From Lewinellaceae bacterium (GTDB taxonomy: Bacteria; Bacteroidota; Bacteroidia; Chitinophagales; Saprospiraceae): 64,000 bases of DNA. Position 1 is the first letter of the stretch, and every line of letters starts with the position of its first letter. Made by a program: the position numbers and the translations under genes. Location: positions 62,001 to 126,000 of the forward strand of contig JACJYA010000010.1 of assembly GCA_020636315.1 (NCBI GenBank), read 5' to 3'. Below the pieces are notes generated by a model, which was not told the origin of the DNA, ran no database searches, and saw only the letters and a program-made list of their open reading frames with translations. Shown piece by piece: positions 8,159 through 17,509 of this stretch.

Positions 8159-9214
8159 ATGAGTAACACAAATGGCAAATTTAGCGATCAGGTCCTGGAA
8201 CGCGTAAATACCGTATCCGATGCACTGCGCAACATCGCAGAGGTCAAAGACGTGGATATCGCCACGGCTCCCCGCAAAACGGTCTGGGAAGACGGCAAAG
8301 TGAAACTTTATCACTTTGAACGGGAAGACAAGGCCGAGGCCAAAACTCCAGCCCTGATCTCCTACGCTCTCGTCAACCGCTGGGAAATGATGGACCTGCA
8401 GCCGGACCGGAGCCTCATACGAAAACTGGTCAGCGAAGGGATCGATGTATATCTTATCGACTGGGGTTATCCGACCAAGGTTGACCGCTACAAGACCATG
8501 GAGGATTACATTCTCGGCAATATGAATGACTGCGTTGATTTCATCCGGGAAGAACACAGTATTAACAAGGTCAATATACTCGGCGTTTGCCAGGGTGGCA
8601 CTTTCAGCCTGATCTATACTTCCCTTTTCCCCGAGAAGGTCAAGAACCTGGTCACTCTGGTCACTCCCGTTGACTTTGACAATGATGAGGGGCTCCTCTT
8701 TAAATGGGCCAAAGATATGGATGTGGACGCCATTGTCGATGGCTTCGGCGGGATCGTTCCCGGCGATTTCCTCAATACGGGCTTTGACCTGCTTAAGCCT
8801 ATGAACAAAACACGCAAGTATATGGCCCTGCCGGAAACCATGGCCGACCAGGGCAGGCTGATGAACTTCCTTCGCATGGAGCATTGGGTGGCCGACAGCC
8901 CGGCTCAGGCCGGCGAAACCTACCGCCGCTTCATCAAGGACATGTATCAGCACAATAAACTGATCAACGGTAAATTCGAACTTGGAGGGCGCAAGGTCGA
9001 TCTGAAAAATATCAAAATGCCCGTACTGACGATTTATGCAAAAGAAGACCACATCGTTCCTCCGGAAACGACCACGCCCATCAATGAACTGATCAGCTCG
9101 AAGGATAAAGAACTAATGGAGTTCCCTGGTGGCCATATCGGCGTGTTCGTCGGCAGCCGTTCTCAAAAGTTGCTGACCCCTGCCATCGCCACCTGGCTGA
9201 AGAAAAGGGATTAG
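8159..9214 (+). CDS. phaC: Class III poly(3-hydroxyalkanoate) synthase, PhaC subunit
   Basis: PhaC polymerises (R)-3-hydroxyacyl-CoA onto a growing chain with release of CoA, at the granule surface. It is 351 aa, the short class III length. The lipase-like box with Cys is LGVCQGG at residues 141-147, with nucleophile Cys144; the rest of the triad is Asp297 (KEDHIVPP) and His326 (GGHIGVF). DWGYPTKVDRY (101-111) and MPVLTIYAKEDHIVPPETT are characteristic of the family. Class III enzymes need a PhaE partner, and the gene upstream supplies a candidate. It is followed by a strong terminator. Bacteroidota PHB synthesis is uncommon compared with Proteobacteria, so transfer in the past is possible, but base use looks like that of its neighbours. 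Confidence 0.95.
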   Translation: MSNTNGKFSDQVLERVNTVSDALRNIAEVKDVDIATAPRKTVWEDGKVKLYHFEREDKAEAKTPALISYALVNRWEMMDLQPDRSLIRKLVSEGIDVYLIDWGYPTKVDRYKTMEDYILGNMNDCVDFIREEHSINKVNILGVCQGGTFSLIYTSLFPEKVKNLVTLVTPVDFDNDEGLLFKWAKDMDVDAIVDGFGGIVPGDFLNTGFDLLKPMNKTRKYMALPETMADQGRLMNFLRMEHWVADSPAQAGETYRRFIKDMYQHNKLINGKFELGGRKVDLKNIKMPVLTIYAKEDHIVPPETTTPINELISSKDKELMEFPGGHIGVFVGSRSQKLLTPAIATWLKKRD

Positions 9215-9671
9215 GGCCGCAATTCAAAAAGCTATTTTGTTCGTCTGGTAATACCTGGTTTTAATTTGGTTAGGGCTGAGCTGGCTGTGGGTTTCCGCAG
9301 CCAGTTTTTTTTCAGACGAGCCTTCTCCAACTCAATATCCTTACCATTCCTTTAAACCAACTCTAAGTTTTTGCTCTTCTTAACTCCAATATCCTGAAAT
9401 TTTATCTCCAAAAAGGCAACAAACCTCCCAACGCGCCGTACAATGTTAGGATTCCTCAGGAAAAAGGGCTACAAAACCACAGGCTTTTGTAAACCTGCAT
9501 TCCTCCAACCAAGCTCACCCTCCATTCTTAAAATTCTCTTCAGCATTTTGATGTCGGGCATTTGCCGCCCGGGAATCCAATCTCAAAAACAAACACGCAC
9601 CCCCGGCCGGCTGGCCCATATCGGGAAAAGTAAGGTGATAGGACAAACACTAAAGTAAACACCTGAAATAC
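9215..9671. other. Intergenic region after phaC
   Basis: Apart from the phaC terminator I see no gene, repeat or convincing promoter in these 457 bases. It is moderately AT-rich, and the downstream gene starts at an ATG at 9672. Confidence 0.5.
9281..9312 (+). terminator. phaC terminator
   Basis: CTGGCTG (9281-9287) pairs with CAGCCAG (9298-9304) and T8 follows (9305-9312). Confidence 0.85.
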
Positions 9672-11111
9672 ATGCATGAGAAGAACAACACAAACCTTCT
9701 GGAAAAAGTAAACACAGGACTGGAAGAATTGGAAGCAGCACAGCAATTTATTCAGAAAACTACCGATGATGTCGATATCCTGAGGGAACGAATCAGGGAA
9801 CTGGTGGAAATCGCAGAAGAAAAAAGCCGGCAGCTTGAAACATTGCTTGCCCAGATCGACAATTTAGGGCTCCAGGAGAGCCAGGAGGACAATAACGCCT
9901 CATCGGGCCACCCCGAATTGCTGCAGTTGGGAAGGCAGGAGGAACTGGCCAAAGAGCTATCCTCCTACCTTGAGGAACTGGAAAAAGGGCTGAATGGCCT
10001 GTACTCCTCAGTTGAACAACTGGGGCAATCGATCAAAGAACGCAATGAATCGTTGCTCGCTTCTTCCACATCTCTATCGCAGGAAGAGGGAGGAGAAATA
10101 TTGCTGAAGGAACTCAACGGATTGCGGAAAACCATAGAGGAGGAAAGACAAAAAGCCTATTCCCAGATGTTCCTGGTCAATGAACAGCAGATCAAACTCC
10201 TGTCGGGGCAAAATAACCTCATCGAGCAAATGAGCCGTCAATCCAGAGCCTTCTACAGATGGTTTCCGGGCGTGGGTATCGGGTTATTGCTCATTTTGTC
10301 TTTCTGCCTGGCTCTCCTACTTAAGAGCCCCGGGCAACCCACGAATGCAGGCTCCGATGATGAACAATCCGGCATCGTCGATGCAGGTAAACAGATAACT
10401 GCCAGTGACTATGGCGAAATTCAACAAAACAATACCAGTGAAACCAATATTGCCGCGGGCCCGGCAGAAAGTAAAAACGACAATCCTGAAAAAACAGACA
10501 GCCTGCCTGCCTCCAAAGATGAGAAAACGGCGACACCGGCAAAAAAACAGGCAGAGGGCGCCGGCAAATCCGACAGCCTGAGTTCCAAAGGAATACCGGA
10601 AGCCCCTACGACTTCCCCTCAACTCTATCCGCCCAGGAGAGCCGAAATGATGGTGACTCCCAGAGATGAATATTCCCTGACCTATTTAAAAGAGAAAAAT
10701 TTTAACCGTTTAAGCCTTAAATACATCCACCCGGAAAAAGGAGTCCTTTTCCTGCCATTCGGATTGAAAACCCCCGGCAAGATCTTTTCCGCCACCAGTT
10801 TGAAAGAGGCAATGTCCAGCTCGGAAATCTACCATTGGGGCAGTGTCGAAGGCGCTGCACTGGAAATGGATTTCAAGAATTATTATGATAATTACATCTT
10901 CGATGTTGACTTTACCGACGGTACAGAACCACATTACAACGAAGTACACTTTTCCGGCAAGTCGGGACTAACCGCTGCTCAGATCGCTCAACGGTTTCCG
11001 GATTGCATTTTTGTGGAATTCTGTAAATCGGGCAAAAGTTTAATCCTGGTATTCGAAAGGCCAAGTGACAGCTTCGACTGGGCAATATCTGCGATTATAC
11101 ATAATCATTGA
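9672..11111 (+). CDS. Coiled-coil single-pass membrane protein of unknown function
   Basis: This is a 479-aa protein with three parts. Residues 1 to about 185 are Glu/Leu/Gln-rich with long heptad stretches predicted as coiled coil (for example ELEAAQQFIQKTTDDVDILR and LEELEKGLNGLYSSVEQLGQ). Residues about 197-217 are a single membrane helix (GVGIGLLLILSFCLALLL). Residues about 220-330 are a Ser/Asp/Lys-rich low-complexity linker, and about 335-479 form a compact C-terminal domain I do not recognise. There is no signal peptide, so the coiled coil is probably cytoplasmic and the C-terminal domain periplasmic. It stands between phaC and a convergent T9SS cargo gene; a link to PHB granules is not shown by the sequence. 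Confidence 0.7.
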   Translation: MHEKNNTNLLEKVNTGLEELEAAQQFIQKTTDDVDILRERIRELVEIAEEKSRQLETLLAQIDNLGLQESQEDNNASSGHPELLQLGRQEELAKELSSYLEELEKGLNGLYSSVEQLGQSIKERNESLLASSTSLSQEEGGEILLKELNGLRKTIEEERQKAYSQMFLVNEQQIKLLSGQNNLIEQMSRQSRAFYRWFPGVGIGLLLILSFCLALLLKSPGQPTNAGSDDEQSGIVDAGKQITASDYGEIQQNNTSETNIAAGPAESKNDNPEKTDSLPASKDEKTATPAKKQAEGAGKSDSLSSKGIPEAPTTSPQLYPPRRAEMMVTPRDEYSLTYLKEKNFNRLSLKYIHPEKGVLFLPFGLKTPGKIFSATSLKEAMSSSEIYHWGSVEGAALEMDFKNYYDNYIFDVDFTDGTEPHYNEVHFSGKSGLTAAQIAQRFPDCIFVEFCKSGKSLILVFERPSDSFDWAISAIIHNH

Positions 11112-11146
11112 TCAAATTCCACCGGATAACAAGGGGTTGAGTAACT

Positions 11147-14100
11147 TCAATCCGGCCCGCCAACTACCACCAGCCGGCCGGTACAGATCAGAGCAGGAGA
11201 GGTGATCTGATAATAATAAACTCCTGCCCCCAGAGAAAGGCCTTCGAAAGTAGAGGCCCCATTTCCTCTGCTCTGCCAGGCTAGTTTCCCGTTGGCATCA
11301 AACAAGGCAATGGCATACGCAGTGGATGGTAGGCTTACCCCCACCTGCAGCGGTTCTCCCGAACGAAGAGGGTTGGGATACACCACAAACTGCTGAGGCA
11401 ATGGAAGCTGAATTGTTCCAACCAGGCCGCTCTGGCGAATGATCAGTTGGCCGGAACCTGGCAAGGTAATATCCGGTTGAAAAACTACCGCACCATCTCC
11501 ATCGCCGGCTATCAGATGATCGGCCTGGTGCGAGGTAGGGGCCCAGGTGTCCCCCTCGGCATTATCCGGGCGGTGATAAAGGCTGAATTTATCCGGTTGA
11601 GCCGCCGCCGCATCAGAAACGGAAAGCCCTCCCATATTGAGGTAATTCAACGGGCCCCAGCTGGCATTTGCACCATAATTGTTGATGATCCAGTATCCGG
11701 AGGGCGGAAGGGCATCCTCGCCGGGGCTGGCGTCCGGGGGAATATGGAGCCGGCTCACCACCACAGGCCCGTTGGGCAGAACGCCGGCGCCTTCAAAGCT
11801 GAGGCTTAATCCCGTATCCCCAAAGTCGTAGGCTGCCTGTTGATCAACCACGTGTATGGAACTCACTCCACTGCCCACCGGGGCTGTTGAAAGGGTGCGC
11901 CCGGCATTGCCCGCCAGGCTGGCATGAGCGCCCGCCACTTTATTCAGGGCTGGGCCGTCCGGTTCGTTGAACTGGAAATAGGCAAGCAGCTCCGGTTCTT
12001 CTTCCGGCCGGGCAGTGAGGTGTCGCCGCAGGCGGATCTCATCGGTTGACAGCGCGCGGCCATATACCCTCACCTCGTCGATCCGCCCACTAAAGTTGCG
12101 GCTGTCCCAGTCGCGGTAGCGGCCGATTAGTGTAGATATTTCCCGGAAGTCTATCTCCTCAACGGAAAAATTATGGGTAGCGCTCTGTCCGTTCAGGTAT
12201 AGCGTTATCCCCTCCGGGCGAACCACCATGGCCACGTACGACCATTCATCGGCAGGTACGGTGAGCCCGCTGCTCCACCACCAGGCGCCGCCCGGCCAAT
12301 GGTAGCCCAGCTCCATTCCGGGGCGGAAGTTAAAGCCCGCTGCCGGCCCGTCCGCCGCCATCACAATGCCGGTGTATTCTGGTTGAATGCCTTCCGGGCG
12401 CACCCAGGCCGTTATGGACAGTTCGTTCCCATGAAGAGGCAGGCCGTCAATCGCCGCATAATCACCTGCATCCTGAAGATTGAGGGCCATCCCCGGGATG
12501 GTATCCACCCGGCAAGCCTGCACCGATATCATTCCGGGAATGGTTTTGCTGCTGCTCTGCCCCGTTCCATCCGTTACGGTTAGGGTAACAGAATACTGGC
12601 CTTCTGCACCAAACACTACCCTGGGGTTACGAACGTCAGGTGCGCTTACATACTCCGGCTCAGGGGAAAAAGCCCATCGCCAGGTAGCGCCATTGTGGTT
12701 GAGAATGGAATAGTCATCAAAATAAAATGTATCCCGCAGGCATCCGGCGGAAAGCTTATCAACAGTAGGCTGAGCCAGGGGGCGGGATGGAACGGCGAAG
12801 GGAGCTTCCCAGATGCCATGGCTGTAGGTGGCCATGCGAAGCCGGCCTTCCCGGTAGAAGGGCCGGAAGATATTGGCCTGGGTGCGCATGGGCAGGCCGT
12901 CATTGAAGAGTTGCCAATCGGCCGTGCTGTTGTCGCGGAAGAAGACTGCCTTATCGGTACCCAAATAAACGGCTCCGTCGGCGCCTCCCTGGTAAAAGAT
13001 CGCCTGGGCACGGTGGCCATCCAGTATCGGGGTTGTCATGTTTTCCCAGCTCTGGCCGCCGTCCAGAGTGCGAAACACCTTGGCCCCGTCATTATTCTGA
13101 TGCGCAAAAGCCACCCACAATTGGTTCTCATCCTCCGGATCGAGGGCCATGACGCCCGCCCGCTGAGAGCCAATACCGGAAGGGAAAGGTAGTAGTTGCC
13201 ATTGCTGGCCGCCGTCATCCGACCGGTACAGCACCGCTCCATAGAAAGAAGTACGCTGATAGACATATAAAACCTGCGGGTTGCTGCGCGATATTTCAAA
13301 GTGCATCACCGGCCTCCCGGGATCGGCCCCGAAAGCGGTGAGCAGCTCAAAGGACTGCCCGCCATTTTCTGACTTCCAAAGCTGATGATCCCGCCCGATG
13401 TAGATGTGGTTGTAACAATAAGGCGCGAACTCCAGCTCACTGGAGTGAGCGGCAAAATAAGACTCCGAAGGATAAAGCTGAAGTTTGGGCAGCCCCAGGG
13501 CCTCTCCCGACAGCTCCCAGGGAATAAGCTGGGAGCTGATATCCGAAAAGTAGGCCACTCCCCTGCCACCAGGATTGATATACCCGGTGGGAGCCTCCCC
13601 CCCGCCGAGCCGGAGGGACTGTCCCTGGCCAAAAGAAGGCCGGATGGCGGTATTGCCATTGTGGTAACGGCCGCCAACTACCAGGTCTTCGTTCCAGGCG
13701 CTTCCAAAACCCCAGAATTCCGAAGCCGAAATGCCCCACTTGCGGGATTCGACGGTGGTGAATTCATCATCGGAAAAGTCCACCCCACCGTCAGTGGCCA
13801 GCCACAGGCCGTCCGGGCCGGTAGTGATCTCCTGCATATCGGGATGCACCCAGGTATTTCCCTGGTATCCACCTATGACATTGAAGGTGGCGCCGCCGTC
13901 GGCGGACTTGAACAGGCTGACCCCTCCGATATACACGATATCGGCATCGAAGGGGGAGATGCCCAGCACGTAGTCATAAAAGCCCTGATAAGGCCCGCCT
14001 CCGCCTTCGTTTTTCATGACGTTCTTGTGAGTGGCCGGCCCTCCGCTGTATTCATAAGGGCCTCCAATGTGCGGGCCGAGCAGTGTCCAGGTTTCGCCGG

Positions 14101-15217
14101 CATCCTGGCTGCGCCACAGGCCCAGATAGCCATCGTCTTCCGGCTTGGAGTTGCCGATCAGCCCGGCCAGTACGAGATCAGGGTTAAGAGAGGAAACCGC
14201 GATCTTGGCGCCGCCGTCCGAAAGGCCATCGTAGGAAGGGCCGGGCGGCTGGTACCAGCCTTCTTCTTTCACTTCCCAGCTTTCGCCGCCATCAGTAGAT
14301 TTAAGGAACTCACATCGCTTCTCTGCCGTATTTCCCCGTACCAGGTAAAGGGTAAGGGGGGATCCGGGCTTAAATTCGATATCGTAAACCGGCGAGGAAA
14401 ACTGCTGCTGCCAGCTTTGTGCGCCATCAGCTGAGTACCACAACCCCTGCTGCCCTCCGGCAATGACCCGTTCCTCATCTGCCGGGCTCAGGGCAATTGC
14501 GTTTATGCCCAGGCCATTCAGGCCCAGATCAGCGGCATCAAGGGCTACCTCCCAGTTGCCTCCTCCGTCTGTGGTTCGATAAACCCGGCTGCCATCGCCG
14601 GCATACACCACCTGCGGGTTATGGGGGCTGATCCGAACAATGCGTATATTGCCCATCATGGTATTGGCGGAAGCATGGCTCCAGTGCTGTCCGCTATCCG
14701 TGCTTTTGTAAACCCCTCCGCTCTCGGTGCCACAGTAAAGGACAGAGGGATCGGCATCTGCCTGATCGACCGTATAAACATTCGCCTGCCAGGATACTTC
14801 AAACTGTCCTTCTCCTTTGTTAAACGTCTCGAAAGGGCCAACTTGCTCCCAGGGGCCAGGCTGGCGAAGCGCCGGCTCCCGGCTGAGCTGCCGGCGGTAT
14901 AACTCCTCTTCCTGCCGCCGCTGCATCGGAGAGGGCCACTGGATATAGCCCCTGGCATCCAGGAAAGGTTCCACCTTCCTCCTCCAGTGCTGGTAATTCT
15001 GGGTGTGGGTATTCCTTTCAAACTGATGCGCGCGGTAATAAGCCTGATAAGCGCTATCCACCTCACGCAGATTGGGATTTTCCCCGTACATGAGCGCCGC
15101 CCAGGCAGGAGTATCTTCCGTTATCGGCGGGATCGTTTTGAACCATTGCTGGTGCTGAGCCGGCAACCGGCTTCCAAGGAGCAATAAAAGGAGGAGCAGG
15201 TGAAAAGAAGCCTTCAT
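11147..15217 (-). CDS. Large secreted propeller/PKD/LamG protein with T9SS sorting domain
   Basis: This 1356-aa protein is secreted by the type IX system. The start at 15217 gives a clean signal peptide (MKASFHLLLLLLLLG, cut near LPAQ); an in-frame ATG 27 bases upstream would spoil it. Residues about 100-800 form Asp-box propellers of the sortilin/VPS10 kind, with repeated STDSGQHWS, TTDGGGNWE, SADGAQSWQ and SQDAGETWT. About 830-900 is a PKD domain (FGAEGQYSVTLTVTDG). About 915-1085 is a LamG/concanavalin-like domain (LSITAWVRPEG, LYLNGQSATHNF). The last 80 residues are a type A sorting domain (FVVYPNPLRSGEPLQV...LGAGVYYYQI). Such proteins are usually surface adhesins or glycan/protein binders, and no catalytic residues were recognised. 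It may be co-transcribed with the hydrolase 42 bases upstream. Confidence 0.88.
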   Translation of the reverse strand: MKASFHLLLLLLLLGSRLPAQHQQWFKTIPPITEDTPAWAALMYGENPNLREVDSAYQAYYRAHQFERNTHTQNYQHWRRKVEPFLDARGYIQWPSPMQRRQEEELYRRQLSREPALRQPGPWEQVGPFETFNKGEGQFEVSWQANVYTVDQADADPSVLYCGTESGGVYKSTDSGQHWSHASANTMMGNIRIVRISPHNPQVVYAGDGSRVYRTTDGGGNWEVALDAADLGLNGLGINAIALSPADEERVIAGGQQGLWYSADGAQSWQQQFSSPVYDIEFKPGSPLTLYLVRGNTAEKRCEFLKSTDGGESWEVKEEGWYQPPGPSYDGLSDGGAKIAVSSLNPDLVLAGLIGNSKPEDDGYLGLWRSQDAGETWTLLGPHIGGPYEYSGGPATHKNVMKNEGGGGPYQGFYDYVLGISPFDADIVYIGGVSLFKSADGGATFNVIGGYQGNTWVHPDMQEITTGPDGLWLATDGGVDFSDDEFTTVESRKWGISASEFWGFGSAWNEDLVVGGRYHNGNTAIRPSFGQGQSLRLGGGEAPTGYINPGGRGVAYFSDISSQLIPWELSGEALGLPKLQLYPSESYFAAHSSELEFAPYCYNHIYIGRDHQLWKSENGGQSFELLTAFGADPGRPVMHFEISRSNPQVLYVYQRTSFYGAVLYRSDDGGQQWQLLPFPSGIGSQRAGVMALDPEDENQLWVAFAHQNNDGAKVFRTLDGGQSWENMTTPILDGHRAQAIFYQGGADGAVYLGTDKAVFFRDNSTADWQLFNDGLPMRTQANIFRPFYREGRLRMATYSHGIWEAPFAVPSRPLAQPTVDKLSAGCLRDTFYFDDYSILNHNGATWRWAFSPEPEYVSAPDVRNPRVVFGAEGQYSVTLTVTDGTGQSSSKTIPGMISVQACRVDTIPGMALNLQDAGDYAAIDGLPLHGNELSITAWVRPEGIQPEYTGIVMAADGPAAGFNFRPGMELGYHWPGGAWWWSSGLTVPADEWSYVAMVVRPEGITLYLNGQSATHNFSVEEIDFREISTLIGRYRDWDSRNFSGRIDEVRVYGRALSTDEIRLRRHLTARPEEEPELLAYFQFNEPDGPALNKVAGAHASLAGNAGRTLSTAPVGSGVSSIHVVDQQAAYDFGDTGLSLSFEGAGVLPNGPVVVSRLHIPPDASPGEDALPPSGYWIINNYGANASWGPLNYLNMGGLSVSDAAAAQPDKFSLYHRPDNAEGDTWAPTSHQADHLIAGDGDGAVVFQPDITLPGSGQLIIRQSGLVGTIQLPLPQQFVVYPNPLRSGEPLQVGVSLPSTAYAIALFDANGKLAWQSRGNGASTFEGLSLGAGVYYYQITSPALICTGRLVVVGGPD

Positions 15218-15259
15218 TTTTTTAGCGTAAAGATAATACGCCATTGCGGCTGCACAAAT

Positions 15260-16063
15260 TTAAGTGATGGCCTCCAAAAAATCATCGATGGCGGCATTTA
15301 TGGCCTCCGGTTCCTCTACGGAGGAAGTATGCCCGGCATTGGGAACGAGGGCCAGCCGGGAGTTGGGAATGTGCTGATGCATGTATTCCGACTTGGCGGG
15401 AACAGTGGCAACGTCCTGATCTCCGACGATAATGAGTGTGGGGCACTGTATTTTGGCAAGGCTTTCCGGCTGCACGCCTTTTCGGGTGATGACGCCCTGC
15501 ACGGCGCGGGTGATGGTGCGTTTATTGGCGGTAAGTTCTTTTTCCCATTGGAGGCGCTGTGGCTGGCGGGAGGCATCTTCCAGGAAAGCCTTGCCAAACA
15601 TAATCCTCATGACTGGTTTTTTCACTGCCCAGGGCCCAAGCAACCTGACAATATTTTTGAGCATGCGATAGCGGGGAATGTTCTCCGCAGGTTCCGGCTG
15701 TGCAGTCGTCTCCATCAGGATCAGGGATTGGATGCGTTCCGGATGGCGTACCGCCAGCCGCAGCGCCACAAAACCGCCCATACTCAGTCCCGCGAAGTGG
15801 CATCGCCTGATACTAAGGGCATCCATCAAACCGAGGGCATCCTGCGCGAGGGTATCCATATCGTAACCATCTCCTGTCACCTCACTGCGCCCCTGCCCCC
15901 GGTGGTCGTAGGCAATGACCCGGTAGCGGCCTCCTAAATGCCTGATCTGTTCGGAGAACATGCGGCTGCTCCACAACAGGCCATGAGAGAAAATGATGGT
16001 TTCCTTGCCTTCGCCGGTGTCTTCGTAATAGATCCTGGCGCCGTTGGAGGTGAGGTAGGGCAT
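15260..16063 (-). CDS. Alpha/beta-fold hydrolase
   Basis: This 267-aa cytoplasmic serine hydrolase is related to the 3-oxoadipate enol-lactonase/esterase group. The oxyanion segment is FSHGLLWSSRMF near residues 25-36. The nucleophile elbow GLSMGG places Ser94, the acid is in VGDQDVATVP, and the base is His in PNAGHTSSVEEPE. It covers the full family length. Substrate cannot be read from sequence. It is followed 42 bases downstream by the T9SS gene and lies behind the strong hairpins after phaB. A role as a 3-hydroxybutyrate-ester or PHB-oligomer hydrolase is tempting given the locus, but nothing specific supports it. Confidence 0.85.
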   Translation of the reverse strand: MPYLTSNGARIYYEDTGEGKETIIFSHGLLWSSRMFSEQIRHLGGRYRVIAYDHRGQGRSEVTGDGYDMDTLAQDALGLMDALSIRRCHFAGLSMGGFVALRLAVRHPERIQSLILMETTAQPEPAENIPRYRMLKNIVRLLGPWAVKKPVMRIMFGKAFLEDASRQPQRLQWEKELTANKRTITRAVQGVITRKGVQPESLAKIQCPTLIIVGDQDVATVPAKSEYMHQHIPNSRLALVPNAGHTSSVEEPEAINAAIDDFLEAIT

Positions 16064-16097
16064 AGTGTTTTTTAACTAAAGATAGAAAACCTGTACG

Positions 16098-16126
16098 AAA
16101 AAAGCCCCGGCAAAGGCCGCCGGAGC
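16098..16126 (-). terminator. phaB-side terminator
   Basis: On the minus strand GCTCCGGC pairs with GCCGGGGC (plus 16119-16126 / 16104-16111) and T6 follows (plus 16098-16103). The two arms pair with one G-U wobble. Confidence 0.8.
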
Positions 16127-16234
16127 CTGTTATTCAACCAAAAGACGGATCAAATTATTCCTTCGTTAGCATACGATCTCCTTTCTTTTCCTGAGCTTGT
16201 ACGCCCGGAAAAGTAAAAACGAAAAGAGCAACAC

Positions 16235-16273
16235 CGGCGCCGGGCCAAAAACGAGCCTCAGGGCCCGGCGCCG
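16235..16273 (-). terminator. Strong hairpin directly after phaB
   Basis: CGGCGCCGGGCC (16235-16246) and GGCCCGGCGCCG (16262-16273) are perfect 12-base inverted copies with a 15-base loop, 54 bases past the phaB stop. The following minus-strand bases are only weakly T-rich, so this may stabilise the message and leave termination to the next hairpin. Confidence 0.75.
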
Positions 16274-16327
16274 TTGAATTTTATTGATGTCCGGCAGAAT
16301 AAAACCGGCCGGAGACCTCAACAAAAA

Positions 16328-17077
16328 TCAATAAACATGCTGTCCGCCGTTGATGGCATAGTTGGCCCCCGTTATGAAACCCGCATCCTTGGAAGCCAGG
16401 AATGACACCAGGTGGGCGATCTCATAAGTACCGCCCAGCCGGCCTACAGGGATGCCCTTGATGATCTTGGCGCGGATCTCCTCCGGCACGGCCATTACCA
16501 TGTCGGTGGCAATATAGCCCGGAGAGATCGTATTGACGGTTACGCCCTTACTGGCTACCTCGATGGCCAGGGTTTTGGTGAAGCCGTGCATGCCGGCTTT
16601 GGCCGCCGAATAGTTGGCCTGCCCGAACTGAGCGCGTTGGCCGTTTACAGAGGAAATATTAATGATGCGGCCAAACTCCTGGTCGATCATCGGGTTGATC
16701 ACATGGCGGGTGCAGTTGAACGCGCTGTAGAGGTTGGTTTTAATAACGGCGTCCCATTGCTCAAAGGTCATCCTTTTAAAAACGCCATCGCGTGTGATGC
16801 CGGCATTGTTTACCAGAATATCTACTGTTCCAATGTCACTTTGTATCTTTTCGACCATCTTGCCGACCGATTCAAAATCGGAAACATCGGCGTGGTACAG
16901 GGGCACATCGTAACCTTGTTCCTTCATCTCCTCATTCCAGCGTTCAGCCTTCGACTTGGTGTGGTAATTGGCGACACACAGATAGCCGTCATCGACCATG
17001 TGTTTGACCATCGCTGTTCCTAAACCACCGGTTGCACCGGTTACGAGAGCTACGTACTTTCTTCCGTCTTTCTTCAT
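16328..17077 (-). CDS. phaB: Acetoacetyl-CoA reductase
   Basis: PhaB reduces acetoacetyl-CoA to (R)-3-hydroxybutyryl-CoA with NADPH, the second PHB step. It is 249 aa, standard for the family. The Rossmann motif TGATGGLG is at residues 13-20, NNAG at 90-93, and the catalytic residues are Ser143, Tyr156 and Lys160 (NYSAAKAG). The PhaB-specific stretches are GQRAQFGQANYSAAKAGMHGFTK-like, TVNTISPGYIATDM and the end FITGANYAINGGQHVY. It is monocistronic, 8 kb from phaC on the opposite strand. On the minus strand TATATTTG (plus 17126-17133) is a good -7 promoter element about 50 bases upstream. This is a more convincing PhaB than the SDR next to phaA. Confidence 0.93.
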   Translation of the reverse strand: MKKDGRKYVALVTGATGGLGTAMVKHMVDDGYLCVANYHTKSKAERWNEEMKEQGYDVPLYHADVSDFESVGKMVEKIQSDIGTVDILVNNAGITRDGVFKRMTFEQWDAVIKTNLYSAFNCTRHVINPMIDQEFGRIINISSVNGQRAQFGQANYSAAKAGMHGFTKTLAIEVASKGVTVNTISPGYIATDMVMAVPEEIRAKIIKGIPVGRLGGTYEIAHLVSFLASKDAGFITGANYAINGGQHVY

Positions 17078-17509
17078 GATAGGTGGATTTTTGTTCGTTT
17101 GGCGATTATGTATGATAGTTCAATGCAAATATATAGATATTTAGATGTTTTATCCTAAAAACCTTCTGGAATTTGGTTTTTCACCCCAAAAAAGTCAACC
17201 GTAAAGATTAACTGCAAGGAGATTTTTTTTCCATCAAAAATACCTGAATAAAAAACACATACGCAGCAAAATAAAAAACCATTTAAAAAAACAAAGAAAA
17301 AAACTCTTATAGTCAACCCGACAAATATTTTCGCCTTTGCCTTTTTCCTTTAGAGAATGGCGGCAATTATTTTAATTTCAGCAAGCTTTTTTCCGTTAGC
17401 TTAAGGCGTTTAACATCCGGCGAATTTTAGCAAAAGCATGAAATAAGGCAAAGATCCAAACCAACTTAATAAGCTTCGATCACCCAATTCCAGCTAAAGC
17501 CTTTTCAAT
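17078..17509. other. AT-rich divergent intergenic region
   Basis: These 432 bases separate phaB (minus) from the symporter fusion (plus). They hold the phaB -7 element and long A-runs at 17230-17310. On the plus strand TATTTTCG near 17327 is a weak -7 match. No gene is seen. Confidence 0.4.
17126..17133 (-). promoter_or_regulatory. -7 element of the phaB promoter
   Basis: The minus strand reads TATATTTG, an exact TAnnTTTG. No TTG is present at the expected -33 distance, so the promoter is partial by sequence. Confidence 0.5.

Noticed and set aside
9443..9658. 71-codon frame after phaC
   Set aside because: No start signal or recognisable sequence, and the composition matches intergenic DNA.
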